Shown: one piece after another, positions 17,595 through 26,098 of the stretch
How positions within the stretch are numbered: position 1 is the first letter of the stretch
Layout of the letters: each line of letters begins with the position of its first letter
NCBI GenBank assembly: GCA_964463485.1
Contig: CAYXDO010000001.1
Location: 62,001 to 126,000, forward strand
Length of the DNA: 64,000 nt
Direction: 5' to 3'
Origin: CAYXDO01 sp964463485
GTDB taxonomy: Bacteria; Myxococcota; Kuafuiibacteriia; Kuafuiibacteriales; Kuafuiibacteriaceae
Notes under the pieces: generated by a model
Told to the model about the DNA's origin: nothing
Databases searched by the model: none
What the model saw: the letters and a program-made list of their open reading frames with translations, nothing else
Made by a program: the position numbers and the translations under genes

Positions 17595-18337
17595 GCACAC
17601 TGCGAATCGTGGACCGACGTCGTTCGCTCGACGAAATCGCCGATCTCGCGGTCGCCTACGCTCGCGCCCACGTCGCGACTCTCATCGTGCCGCTTTCGGT
17701 GCTCTGCGCCGGCACTCTCCTGCTCATCTTCCTGACTCAGCGAGCCCTCGACCTCGATTGGGGACGCACCTGGATCCTCGCACTCATCGAATCAGCAGTG
17801 GTGACTCGAATCTCGATGGCCATTTTCGCAGCGCACCTCACAGGCGGACCGGCCCAACTCACAGGCGGCCTGCGTACCGTCCTCGACCGCCCCGCGCTGT
17901 TGGTGACTCCGGGTGTCTGGCCATGGATCACGCTGCTCGCGATCGACCCGGTGAACGGGGCGTCTCTCACCGCAGCCCTGGGCTTCGTCTTCCTCACACC
18001 CGTCTTTCTCGTACGCGGCGCGTTCGCCCACGCCCTGGCCATCTTCGATCAGCTCCCCATCAAGAGAGCTCTCGAGATCTCGGTCCTGCTGACGCGCACG
18101 CGGGCACCACGCACGCTGGCGCTCGTATTCCTCGGCGTCATGGTGCTCGGAGTCTGTGCGACGATCGGCGACCAGCTCGTGTCGTGGGTCGCCGTGCGGG
18201 CTTCTGTCGACCTCCCGTTCGATACTCTCTCCGAAGAGTATGGGTCCTGGGGGGCCATCGGTGGGCTCTTGACAGGCTCGCCGTTCGTGGCCCTGCTGCG
18301 GGTCCTCGAATACCTCGACGCCCGAGCCGCGCAATGA
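17591..18337 (+). CDS. Integral membrane protein
   Basis: A 248-residue protein with about six hydrophobic segments (for example AHVATLIVPLSVLCAGTLL and TLALVFLGVMVLGVCATIG). It starts by an ATGA overlap with the RDD-SpoIIM gene and ends by an ATGA overlap with the DUF4129/DUF4350-like gene, so all three are surely co-transcribed. In relatives of this cluster an integral membrane protein of unknown role commonly occupies this place. I do not recognise a named family. Confidence 0.8.
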   Translation: MSTLRIVDRRRSLDEIADLAVAYARAHVATLIVPLSVLCAGTLLLIFLTQRALDLDWGRTWILALIESAVVTRISMAIFAAHLTGGPAQLTGGLRTVLDRPALLVTPGVWPWITLLAIDPVNGASLTAALGFVFLTPVFLVRGAFAHALAIFDQLPIKRALEISVLLTRTRAPRTLALVFLGVMVLGVCATIGDQLVSWVAVRASVDLPFDTLSEEYGSWGAIGGLLTGSPFVALLRVLEYLDARAAQ

Positions 18338-20085
18338 GAGCACTCCTCGTCCTGAGCCTGCTGATGTCCTCGAGCACATCCTACGCGGAGCCCACGGGGG
18401 GCCCGGTGGACGAGCCCGAGCAAGACGACGAGGATGCGCTCGGCGATGAGTTCGATGACGAGAGCTCGGATGAGTCGGCCGGCGATGACGGCGAAGAGGG
18501 CCCGGAGAGTCCCGGGGAAGAGGACACACGAGACTCCGACGAAGAGCTCGAGGAGGAGACTCTTGCCGTAGATGCGGAGCAAGCGGCCGACGCGGCCGCG
18601 CGATCGGTCGCGGTCGAGCTCGCCCACTCGGCCTACCGTTTTTGCACCGACCCGACGTACGTGCCGTCCGATCAGGACGCTGCCCGCCTCGGATTCACCG
18701 CTCGAGAGGCAACTCATGGAGCGTGCACCGAGCTTCGCGTTCTCTCTCGGACGGTCGTCCAGGAGCGCCCGTGGATGCTTCCGGCGTGGTCCCGCACGGC
18801 GCTCGTCGCGGCCTGCTTTTTCGTGCCCGGCTTGCTCCTCGTCCGCGGCCTCAGGGCTCGCGGGCTCGGAACCGAAAGCCGAGCCCCGTCGAATCGAGCC
18901 AAGGCGCTCTCCTTGCGCGCTCGAGCGGAGCTCGGCCGGGGTGAGTTATCGTCGGCCTTGTCCTCGATCGAGAAGAGCTTCGTCGCCCACCTCGAATCTT
19001 CCGGAACCGAAATCGGAGAGAGTGCGACAAATCGAGAGATTGCGCGTGCGCTCGAAGGTACACCTTACTCACCCTTCGCCGAGCGCTGGGCCAGGTCGAT
19101 CGAGCTCGGCCGGTTTGGAGGCGCCGTTCAAACCGACCTGGAGGCGTTGCTTTCGGAGCTCGAGACGATCGTGGCCACCCGCGCTCCGATTCGGTTCGCC
19201 ATCGCGCTCACCCTGCTGGGCGCTTGCTCGCCGTCGCCGCACGTCTTCTCCCCACCAAAATCCCTAAGCCACGAACCCTCGGGCGGAGCGGCGCTCGTTG
19301 GCCTACTCCAGGCCGCAGCCATCAACGCTCGCAGCGTCGCCTCCGCCCCAGCGGAGCTCCCAGAAGCCGCGAGTGTGCTCGTGCTGCGAACCTCGGCGCT
19401 GTCGAACGTGCGCCTCGACTCCGCGCTCGATCAAGGGCTGGCGGTCGTGCTGCTCGACGACGCCGGAACGGCAGACTCGCTCCTGCCCGTCACACGAACC
19501 CGCAGCGCCACCGTGGCCTCTTTGGAGTCCGCGATCGGAGGCTTCTGCGGGCTAGACCCGGAGCGCGTCGGAGAGCTCGCCAAGGGCGCGATTCGGTCGT
19601 CGATGCCTGGACTTGCCCCTCGCGCTGGCAGCCGTACGAGCCCAGTCTCCAAGCACCCGCTCGAGCTGACGCCGATCTTGTGGATCGGGGCCGATCGAAC
19701 CGATCTGGCTGCCATCGGCGCCCACCGCATCGGAGAAGCCCGAGAAGAGCTTCCCGGCTGCCTGTTCCTATTTTCCGACGACACCCTCTTCGTGAACGCC
19801 TCGCTGGCCCGGGTAGAAAACGCTCGCTTCGCCGTCGCTTTTTTCGCGTCGCTGCTCACCGAAGGGGACGAGGTCCTGTTCGTCGAGCCGCGCCCCCCCC
19901 GAGGAATCGCCTGGCTCGCGGCGATCGCGAGCTCCCCGGTCGGTCCGCTGTTCGCGCACCTCGCGCTGCTCGCTCTCGCGATGCTTTGGGCAGCCGGAGC
20001 GCGTTTTGGCCGCGCTCATGCTCCCGCAGCGAGACCGACCAGCGAGCTCGTCCGGCACGTGCGCGCCATGGCCGACCTGAGATAG
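18334..20085 (+). CDS. DUF4129/DUF4350-like membrane protein with acidic N-terminal region
   Basis: A 583-residue protein starting by a 4 nt overlap with the membrane gene. It has a signal peptide (ALLVLSLLMSSSTSYAEP), then about 60 residues that are nearly all Asp/Glu/Ser/Gly, then a transmembrane segment near 160-175. A helical DUF4129-like stretch follows (ARAELGRGELSSALSSIEK, SATNREIARALEGTPYSPF). Next comes a DUF4350-like part (LGACSPSP, ASVLVLRTSALSNVRLD, VVLLDDAG, ILWIGADRTDLA) and a last membrane segment near the C-terminus. In related clusters these two domains are separate genes next to MoxR and DUF58 genes, which are absent here. Confidence 0.7.
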   Translation: MRALLVLSLLMSSSTSYAEPTGGPVDEPEQDDEDALGDEFDDESSDESAGDDGEEGPESPGEEDTRDSDEELEEETLAVDAEQAADAAARSVAVELAHSAYRFCTDPTYVPSDQDAARLGFTAREATHGACTELRVLSRTVVQERPWMLPAWSRTALVAACFFVPGLLLVRGLRARGLGTESRAPSNRAKALSLRARAELGRGELSSALSSIEKSFVAHLESSGTEIGESATNREIARALEGTPYSPFAERWARSIELGRFGGAVQTDLEALLSELETIVATRAPIRFAIALTLLGACSPSPHVFSPPKSLSHEPSGGAALVGLLQAAAINARSVASAPAELPEAASVLVLRTSALSNVRLDSALDQGLAVVLLDDAGTADSLLPVTRTRSATVASLESAIGGFCGLDPERVGELAKGAIRSSMPGLAPRAGSRTSPVSKHPLELTPILWIGADRTDLAAIGAHRIGEAREELPGCLFLFSDDTLFVNASLARVENARFAVAFFASLLTEGDEVLFVEPRPPRGIAWLAAIASSPVGPLFAHLALLALAMLWAAGARFGRAHAPAARPTSELVRHVRAMADLR

Positions 20086-20132
20086 GTAAAATCCGGGCTC
20101 GAGCCGGCGCTCCTCCCCAGATCCGCGCAGGA

Positions 20133-20152
20133 AATGGGAACTTGTTCCCATT
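20133..20152. promoter_or_regulatory. Palindrome AATGGGAAC-TT-GTTCCCATT upstream of the 20203 gene
   Basis: A perfect 9+2+9 palindrome whose last base is 50 nt before the ATG at 20203. Its 16 bp core (20135-20150) differs only in the two central positions from the core upstream of the gene at 56949. It is a good candidate operator or activator site. Confidence 0.65.
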
Positions 20153-20202
20153 CCTCGCACCTCGGCCGCGGACACCAAAGGAGCGCCAACCGAGAAAGAG
20201 AC

Positions 20203-20835
20203 ATGCTTCGGACGAACGGTGCTTCGGCGGCTGGTTACACGATGTTCTCGGATGGTTTCGAGGCTTCTCCCCGTCGGTTCGCGGACCGCAACTACGGCGC
20301 GCCCCCGCACCAGACCCGCGACGTCCTCGCCAAGCGGCCCGCCCGCCGTCACTCCGCCGGACGCGGCGTCGAGGTTTGGTCCCCCGCGAAGCCCGAAGCG
20401 CCCAAACCGTCCGACTGGCTGTGCCCCGCTGTTTCCCCCTCAACAAAGACGCTCGAAGGCCGCATCAAGGACGTCCGCAACCGCTTGATGCCGGTCATCA
20501 GCGAGGCCGCCGCTCGCATCGCCCAGAAGACCGGCGCCGACGTAGCCACGATCGCCCGCGCGGTAGAGCGCCACCTCGCCGACGCAACCCGCGCCCTCGA
20601 CCTCCCCGCCACCGCCATGAGCCCCGAGGCGTTCAAGGGCTACCTGTTCCGAGGGATGCGACACGGCGACGAGGTCGCCACGTTCGGCCGCGGCGCTACC
20701 TCCGGCAGCCTGGCCGGCTGGGCCGCCGAAATGCGTCAGAAGCTGGTGATCTTCGAAGTGCTCGCCGACCGCGCGGGTCGCCCCGACACCGCCGCCGTCC
20801 GCGCGTTCCAAGCTTCCATCGAGTCCAAGGCCTGA
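20203..20835 (+). CDS. Hypothetical protein with N-terminal DGFE motif
   Basis: A 210-residue protein I do not recognise. The first ~75 residues are polar and probably disordered, rich in Arg, Pro and Ala, and contain SDGFEASPRR (Asp17-Glu20). The rest is predicted mostly helical: KTLEGRIKDVRNRLMPVISE, then ARAVERHLADATRALDLPA and a C-terminal helix. There is no signal peptide or membrane segment. The ATG at 20203 follows a purine-rich AGAAAGAG; an earlier in-frame ATG at 20134 lies inside the palindrome and is rejected. It has the same upstream palindrome and the same N-terminal motif as the gene at 56949. Confidence 0.7.
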   Translation: MLRTNGASAAGYTMFSDGFEASPRRFADRNYGAPPHQTRDVLAKRPARRHSAGRGVEVWSPAKPEAPKPSDWLCPAVSPSTKTLEGRIKDVRNRLMPVISEAAARIAQKTGADVATIARAVERHLADATRALDLPATAMSPEAFKGYLFRGMRHGDEVATFGRGATSGSLAGWAAEMRQKLVIFEVLADRAGRPDTAAVRAFQASIESKA

Positions 20836-20880
20836 ACCCGATGAGGCTCGATCCCCTTTCCCGGTCCGCGAACCCCCAAC

Positions 20881-21816
20881 TCATTTTCGCTTGGCGCGAT
20901 CCGGAAACGCACCCGCCAACAGACCTCCGAGAAGCGCGGGCGTCGCGAGCACCGGGGACCTGAGCGGCTCGAGCTGCTGCGCGAGGGCGCGAGCCGTCTG
21001 CGGTCGATTCGAAGGCTTTCGCTCGAGGGCTCCGAGGATCACTTCCTCGAGCCCCTTCGAAATGCTCGGTCGAATCTTCCGAGGCTTCTTGATTCGGCCG
21101 TCCAGAATCGCCCCGAGAATCACTTCGTCCGTAGCGTCGGTCGGATGAATGAGCGGACGCTCTCCGACCAACAACTCGAACAACAGGATACCGACCGCGT
21201 AGATGTCCGAGCGCCGATCGGGTGTCTCTCCGGCCACGACCTCCGGCGCGAGATACTCGATCTTCCCGGCAGCGCGGCCCGGATCCGTGCGGCCGTAAGC
21301 GCTGATGTGCGTGATCCCCAAGTCCCCCAAAATCACACGTCCTGAAAAATCGATGAATACGTTGTGAGTCGTGACGTCACGGTGGACGAGCCCGAGCGGC
21401 TTTCCGGAGCTCGACTTCAACTCGTGCAACGCGTGTAGCCCCGCCAGAACTTGGCCCGCCGCGAACACCGCGAGATCGGGCGGAAACACCAGGCCAACAT
21501 CGCCGAGCCGTGAGACCAAATCTGCCAGACTCCCGCCCTCCATCAGGTCCATCGCGATGTAGAACCGACCTTCGACTTCCCCGGCGTCGTACGTGTGGAT
21601 GAGATTCGGGTGGTCGACCAGCATCGAGAGATCGGCCTCGGTCACGAACAGGTCTCGGATCCGAGGGTCGTGCTCGAGCTCGCCTCGCAAGAGCTTGAGC
21701 GCGACGTCCGCGTTGGCGCCGTCCTTCCTCGCCCGAAAGACGAGGCACATACCGCCCTCGCCGAGCGTCTCGGAGATCGTGTAGCACCCGAAACGAAACG
21801 ACCTTCGCGGCTCCAC
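20881..21816 (-). CDS. Serine/threonine protein kinase
   Basis: A 311-residue Hanks-type kinase. The Gly-rich loop is LGEGGMCLVFRA, the ATP-anchoring Lys is in ADVALKLLRG, the catalytic loop is HRDVTTHNVF (Asp and Asn present), DFG is changed to DLG in ILGDLGITHI, and the APE element is YLAPEVV. No membrane segment or extra sensor domain follows, only about 25 residues after the kinase lobe, so it is probably soluble. It converges with the DGFE gene at 20203 and lies 9 nt after the nucleotidyltransferase gene on the same strand. The substrate is unknown. Confidence 0.92.
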   Translation of the reverse strand: MEPRRSFRFGCYTISETLGEGGMCLVFRARKDGANADVALKLLRGELEHDPRIRDLFVTEADLSMLVDHPNLIHTYDAGEVEGRFYIAMDLMEGGSLADLVSRLGDVGLVFPPDLAVFAAGQVLAGLHALHELKSSSGKPLGLVHRDVTTHNVFIDFSGRVILGDLGITHISAYGRTDPGRAAGKIEYLAPEVVAGETPDRRSDIYAVGILLFELLVGERPLIHPTDATDEVILGAILDGRIKKPRKIRPSISKGLEEVILGALERKPSNRPQTARALAQQLEPLRSPVLATPALLGGLLAGAFPDRAKRK

Positions 21817-21825
21817 GCCCTCAGC

Positions 21826-22908
21826 TTATCCTTTTGCCGGCCGCCCGATCGAGCGCCGTGCCAAGGCGCCGAAGCTCGCGGTGAGCCCTTGATCCAGGAA
21901 CAGCGTCGAAAAGGCCGCTCGCGCCTTGGGATGGCGCCGCACCGCGAGCGCCCGCTCGTCGAAATGGAAACGATCGTGGGTGATGATCTTCGAGAGCCAG
22001 GGCCGGGCGAAGCCGCTGAGTCTTCGGCGGAGCGCCCGGACCTCGGCCGGAAGCTCGCGATCGAGCGCCGACTGAATCACATCGAGCGCGAGCACGAGAT
22101 TTCTTCGCAGCCCGAACCGACCGGTGAGCTCCTCGACGAGCCCGAAGTCTGCCGAGCCCTCAAAACGCTCGATGGCCTCGGCGAGGTCGACCAAATTTCG
22201 AAGTGGATAGGCCTCATAATTGAGCTGATGGACCAAGTGAACGAGGGTCATCTCCTTCGACAGAGTACACACGGTGTCCCCATCGAGCTCATGGCGAGCC
22301 ATGCTCGCCCAGACGTCCTTCGTCGGAATTCGAAAGAAAGTGTCCTTGAACTTCCAGTGCAGCTCCAAGACCACCGGCATCGGCGGTCCAACTCGTTCGA
22401 ATCTCACGTCGCGTCGTGAGGAGAATTCGTCACTCGCCTTCGGAAGGGGCTGAGTTCGACGGAAACCCAACGCCTCGATCTCGGCCGACGAAGACTCCAA
22501 GTTCTCGACATCCACCAACAGGTCGAGATCGCCGAGCTCTCGCGAAGTCGACGTGCGGTACACGAGCTGACTGAGTACGACTCCCTTGACGGTGAGAACT
22601 CTGATTCGACGACCCTCGAGCGCCCGCACGATCGCCTTCAGGTGCTGGGTCAAGACCTGGTTCCGGAGCGCGTTCTGCTTGTGCCGTGACTTGAGGGGCG
22701 CGAGGAGCTCCGAGCTCGCCCGCTCTTGTCTGGAGAGGGTCTCGAAGACCAGCGAGACCAGGTTCAGAGAGGCCGCCCGCTCGGACAACCGTCGCGAATC
22801 GACCTTTTCCAGGAGCTCCGCGATGCGTACGGTATGAGCCGCAGTCGGCTTCGTTCGCGCGGCCAGGAGGACGAGCTCGTCCTCGGCACTGACGAAACGA
22901 GCTCGCAT
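21826..22908 (-). CDS. Nucleotidyltransferase family protein (NTP_transf_5-like)
   Basis: A 360-residue protein. The core shows VLTVKGVVLSQLVYRT and RELGDLDLLVDVENL, the KG-x-x-L and D-x-D elements of the uncharacterised nucleotidyltransferase family PF14907 as I remember it. The following VVLELHWKF is another family element. Relatives are often found beside polysaccharide genes or radical SAM maturation genes; neither is here. It sits between the VapC-like gene (89 nt upstream) and the kinase gene (9 nt downstream) on the minus strand, so it may be co-transcribed with the kinase. Confidence 0.78.
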   Translation of the reverse strand: MRARFVSAEDELVLLAARTKPTAAHTVRIAELLEKVDSRRLSERAASLNLVSLVFETLSRQERASSELLAPLKSRHKQNALRNQVLTQHLKAIVRALEGRRIRVLTVKGVVLSQLVYRTSTSRELGDLDLLVDVENLESSSAEIEALGFRRTQPLPKASDEFSSRRDVRFERVGPPMPVVLELHWKFKDTFFRIPTKDVWASMARHELDGDTVCTLSKEMTLVHLVHQLNYEAYPLRNLVDLAEAIERFEGSADFGLVEELTGRFGLRRNLVLALDVIQSALDRELPAEVRALRRRLSGFARPWLSKIITHDRFHFDERALAVRRHPKARAAFSTLFLDQGLTASFGALARRSIGRPAKG

Positions 22909-22997
22909 GCCCGCGCGATAGCAGTCCCGGCATCCAGGCGAAAGAGAGAAATCCTCGCACCGCTGCGCTGCGAATGGATCAGGCTACCTACCGAAGC

Positions 22998-23399
22998 TCA
23001 TTTCCAGCTGTCGAACCCGGCGAGCTCGAAGTGTCGATCGTACGAAAACGCGATTCGCACGGAGGTGCGCTTCATGAGAACGAACGAACAGCAGTCGGTG
23101 AAGCTGACCTTCTGATCCGCGAACTTCGTGAAGAACCCCAAGGCTTGGAGCTCGTCCTCCGGACCTGGCCGAAGAACCGAAAGCGAACGCGATGCCAGAA
23201 TCGCCTTGGCGCGCTCGGCTGCGAACCCATAGCTGGCCCGACGTGCAAGGAGAGTGAAAGTCTCGTCGAGAACGAAGTTGCTGGTCACAGGTCGACGTTG
23301 GCTCTTCTCGAGCTTCCTCCATAGCCTCACCGCGCCCGCGTGATGCTGGTCAGCCGCCAGATAACGCGCGAGAAACGCTCCGGTGTCGATGAATATCAT
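22998..23399 (-). CDS. vapC: PIN-domain ribonuclease toxin, VapC-like
   Basis: A 133-residue PIN domain with all acidic positions: Asp5 in IFIDTGAFLARYL, the Asp-Glu pair in SNFVLDETFTLLARR, Asp in SFTDCCSFVLM and a final Asp in FSYDRHFELAGF. Proteins like this cleave RNA (tRNA or rRNA in studied cases). It overlaps the antitoxin gene by 4 nt (ATGA), the usual vapBC order with the antitoxin first. The active site looks intact, so the toxin is probably functional. Confidence 0.88.
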   Translation of the reverse strand: MIFIDTGAFLARYLAADQHHAGAVRLWRKLEKSQRRPVTSNFVLDETFTLLARRASYGFAAERAKAILASRSLSVLRPGPEDELQALGFFTKFADQKVSFTDCCSFVLMKRTSVRIAFSYDRHFELAGFDSWK

Positions 23400-23626
23400 T
23401 CATCGGTTCCATATAGGTATTCGTCGTGCGCCTGCGAAAGGTCGGGCGGCGTTGCTCGGTCGAACACCTCCGAGTCCGCAAAGAGGCTGTCTTTGGCCCC
23501 AGTTCGTGCCAAGAACAGCTCCAGAGAGCTCCTCAGCAATTCGGCGAACGACACGCCTCGCTCGAGAGCGGCGCGTTCGGCCCGCATCTTCAGGTCCGTT
23601 GGCAACATGACCGTCGTCCGAATCAT
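23396..23626 (-). CDS. vapB: Ribbon-helix-helix antitoxin, VapB-like
   Basis: A 76-residue protein from the ATG at 23626. It starts IRTTVMLPTDLKMRAERAA, an RHH DNA-binding strand and helix, and continues GVSFAELLRSSLELFLAR. The acidic C-terminal tail (about the last 30 residues, ending EYLYGTDE) is the part expected to bind the toxin. It lies immediately before the PIN-domain gene. A short AT-rich region before its start has repeats that could be its own operator. Confidence 0.85.
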   Translation of the reverse strand: MIRTTVMLPTDLKMRAERAALERGVSFAELLRSSLELFLARTGAKDSLFADSEVFDRATPPDLSQAHDEYLYGTDE

Positions 23627-23629
23627 GAC

Positions 23630-23654
23630 TATGCATAACATAGCTGACATAACA
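23630..23654 (-). promoter_or_regulatory. Candidate vapBC operator: TATGCATA and two TGTTATG repeats
   Basis: In the 54 bp between the GH31 stop and vapB the base composition drops sharply in GC. It holds the palindrome TATGCATA (23630-23637) and two direct TGTTATG heptamers (minus strand; 23634-23640 and 23648-23654) 14 nt apart. An autoregulated vapBC promoter would be expected here. Confidence 0.4.
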
Positions 23655-23680
23655 GGCGGACGTCAAGCGGAGCGACGAGC

Positions 23681-26098
23681 TCACCAGCTCACCACGACGT
23701 CCACCGTGAGCTCGCCCGCAGCCCCTTCTCGCCGAAGCTCGTGGACCGTCCCAGCCTCGTCGGTGAGGCGCACGAGTTGCTCCGCGCTTCGGATGGTCGC
23801 CGTGGTCCCTTCGATCGTGAACTCACCCCCTTCAACCGAAGTGATCTGGGTCGGGCGCCGAGGGCTCGAGAGCACATGACTCCCGAAGGCGCCCTCAGGC
23901 GCTCGGCCCGCCGCACCCAGCCAAGTGTAGACCACCCTCTTCGAACCTAGACTCTCGAGCCCGACTCGCTCCGAGCCAGTCACCAGCGTCTCGACGCCCG
24001 CCGGAATCAGAGGCAGCACCGCGCCGGCCGCTGCAAATGTCGCAATCTCCCCGAGCGGAACCTCGACGGACGTCTCGCCCTGCTCCACGAACCGCTTCGT
24101 CGCGGGCCCCTCGGCTCCCCACGAGAGCTCATACCACCCGCCCGCCGGAAGCACGACAGCACGTTCGGTGGTCGACGAAGTCACCACGGGCGCGACCAGC
24201 AACCCATCTCCCACGAGGAACGCATCCTTGACCGCGTCCAAACTTCGATTCCCCGGGTCTCGGTAGAGGAGAGGCCGGAGAATCGGTGTGCCTCTCTCGC
24301 GCGCCTCTCGAGCCAGTCCCTTCCAGAGAGGAAACAACCTCGTGTGAACCTCCGCCCAACGCCGAAAATGAGCGATCGTCGCGGCGTCGGAATCCCAGCG
24401 CCAATTCAAGTCCGCAGAGCGCCCGTGGTGAGTCCGCATGACGGGGCTGAAGGCGCCCAACGTGGTCCAGCGGAAGAACAGCTCCTTGGTGGTCGGCGGG
24501 TTGGTCGCCGAGACGTAACCTCCGATGTCGTGAGTGACGACCGGAAATCCAGTCATCGAAAGACCGAGCAAGATGGGTACGACCGTCGGGAGCCCGTCGT
24601 CCGCATCGAACGAAGTTCGCTGGTCCCCCGCCCAAATCACCGGCGCCGCGGCCTGCGAGCCGGTGTACCCAGAGCGAAGAAACACGACGGCATCAGGGTA
24701 CGAGGCGAGCGCGTCCCGATTCACCTCGGCCCAGCTCACCGGATACCGATGGTGGGCGACCTCCGGATCGGACCCATCGGAAGGTTTGACCGAACGCGGA
24801 TCGACCGGGTACCACTCGGCGTAGTCGGCCATCCAGCCCCGCACACCCAGCGCCAGCGCGTCGCTCAGCTCGGAGAGTGCGAACTCCCTGCCTTCAGGCT
24901 GGAGCAGATCGAGCAGCGAGCTGTCCTCGAAGCTCGGCGCCTGAAACTCGATGGGGCTCCCGCGTGGATCTTCGACGAGCAACCCTCGGTCGCGCGCCTC
25001 CCGGTCCACGTCCACTCCGTTCACCACGAAGGTGTTGAAGTAGGTCATGAATCGAAATCCGCCCTTCCCGAGGGTCGAAATCATCTCGGAGAGATCCGGA
25101 TACAACTCGGGATCGGCGCGCCAGTCCTCTTCGAGAATGTACTCATCCCCACTCGAACGCCCCCCGCGCCAATCCTCGCTCCAGATCGCGCTGGCGGGGA
25201 TATTTTCGGCCCGGAGCTTCTCCGCTTCGGCCAAGACCGCGGCAGTCCCGCCGACACGCTCCATCCACACGCCGTACGTCCAATCGGGAACCGGCGGCGG
25301 ACGACCCACGACCGAGGTGAGTTGTTCCAAGACACCTGCTGGACTAGGTCCAGGAAAGATCAGGACCTCACCCGCGCGCTCGTCGACGGTGATTTCGAGA
25401 GCGTCCGGGTCGGCTCCGCAGAGATCGAACGCGCTCCTCCGAAAGGTCGTCGCGTGCAGCCCGTAGCTCGCTCGACCTCTCAAGGCGACCGTCGTAGGCA
25501 CGGAGACGTAGCTTTGATGGCGAGTCCCGACCAAGAACCACACCTCCGGCTGTTCGTCGCTGTCGACCTTTCCGATGCCCTGTTCGCTCACGAAGATCGG
25601 CACTCGCTGACCCCGCTGATCAGTGTCATGAGTTTGAGCTCCGAATCCCAAGAACGGACCCTCGTCGCATTCGAAGCGAATAGAAGCCCGATTGTAGGCC
25701 TCGCCGGCTTCGAATCGCAGCGAGAGCGCGTCCCCTCGAGCCCGAATGGCCAAGGTTCCCAAGGACTCTCCGTCAGCCTCGAGAGTTGCGTCGACGAGGC
25801 CTTCGCCCTCGTCCCAATCGGAGATTCCGGTCGCGACGACGGGCGAGCGCGTCACACTCTCTTCGAACTTGAACGATCCGAACTGCATCTCCGAAGCGGC
25901 GCTGAAAGCGCTCGCCTCGAAGGCGCGCTTGGCCGTGCTGATTTCGAAGCCGTCGTCGTGGGTGATGAAGATCGTAGGATCCGAACCTTCCCATTTGACC
26001 GAGAATCGTCCCAGGCGAACATCGTCGGCGGAGCACCCAAGCGAACTCGCGGCCGCGAGAAGGGACACGAAAGGAACGACGCCCCGCACGCTCGTCAT
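23681..26098 (-). CDS. Glycoside hydrolase family 31 lipoprotein
   Basis: An 805-residue secreted enzyme with signal peptide and lipobox SLGC (Cys22). The GH31 barrel is clear: PDWTYGVWMERVGG, AIWSEDWRGGR, the nucleophile Asp425 in VRGWMADYAEWYP, the acid/base Asp492 in VIWAGDQRTSF and the GFPVVTHDIGGYV segment. The spacing of 67 residues between the two aspartates is the same as I recall for the sulfoquinovosidase YihQ, so an anionic or alpha-glucoside sugar is possible; the substrate-recognition residues of YihQ are not clearly conserved. It overlaps the upstream lipoprotein gene by 4 nt. Confidence 0.9.
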   Translation of the reverse strand: MTSVRGVVPFVSLLAAASSLGCSADDVRLGRFSVKWEGSDPTIFITHDDGFEISTAKRAFEASAFSAASEMQFGSFKFEESVTRSPVVATGISDWDEGEGLVDATLEADGESLGTLAIRARGDALSLRFEAGEAYNRASIRFECDEGPFLGFGAQTHDTDQRGQRVPIFVSEQGIGKVDSDEQPEVWFLVGTRHQSYVSVPTTVALRGRASYGLHATTFRRSAFDLCGADPDALEITVDERAGEVLIFPGPSPAGVLEQLTSVVGRPPPVPDWTYGVWMERVGGTAAVLAEAEKLRAENIPASAIWSEDWRGGRSSGDEYILEEDWRADPELYPDLSEMISTLGKGGFRFMTYFNTFVVNGVDVDREARDRGLLVEDPRGSPIEFQAPSFEDSSLLDLLQPEGREFALSELSDALALGVRGWMADYAEWYPVDPRSVKPSDGSDPEVAHHRYPVSWAEVNRDALASYPDAVVFLRSGYTGSQAAAPVIWAGDQRTSFDADDGLPTVVPILLGLSMTGFPVVTHDIGGYVSATNPPTTKELFFRWTTLGAFSPVMRTHHGRSADLNWRWDSDAATIAHFRRWAEVHTRLFPLWKGLAREARERGTPILRPLLYRDPGNRSLDAVKDAFLVGDGLLVAPVVTSSTTERAVVLPAGGWYELSWGAEGPATKRFVEQGETSVEVPLGEIATFAAAGAVLPLIPAGVETLVTGSERVGLESLGSKRVVYTWLGAAGRAPEGAFGSHVLSSPRRPTQITSVEGGEFTIEGTTATIRSAEQLVRLTDEAGTVHELRREGAAGELTVDVVVSW

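Noticed and set aside
20133..20170. Reading GGAACTT in the palindrome as an ECF-sigma or HrpL-type -35 box
   Set aside because: No matching -10 or CCAC element lies at the required distance in either copy of the palindrome; the symmetric dyad is the better explanation.
22998..23626. VapBC as part of a larger defence island
   Set aside because: No other defence genes, integrase or composition change was found around it; it looks like an isolated toxin-antitoxin pair.
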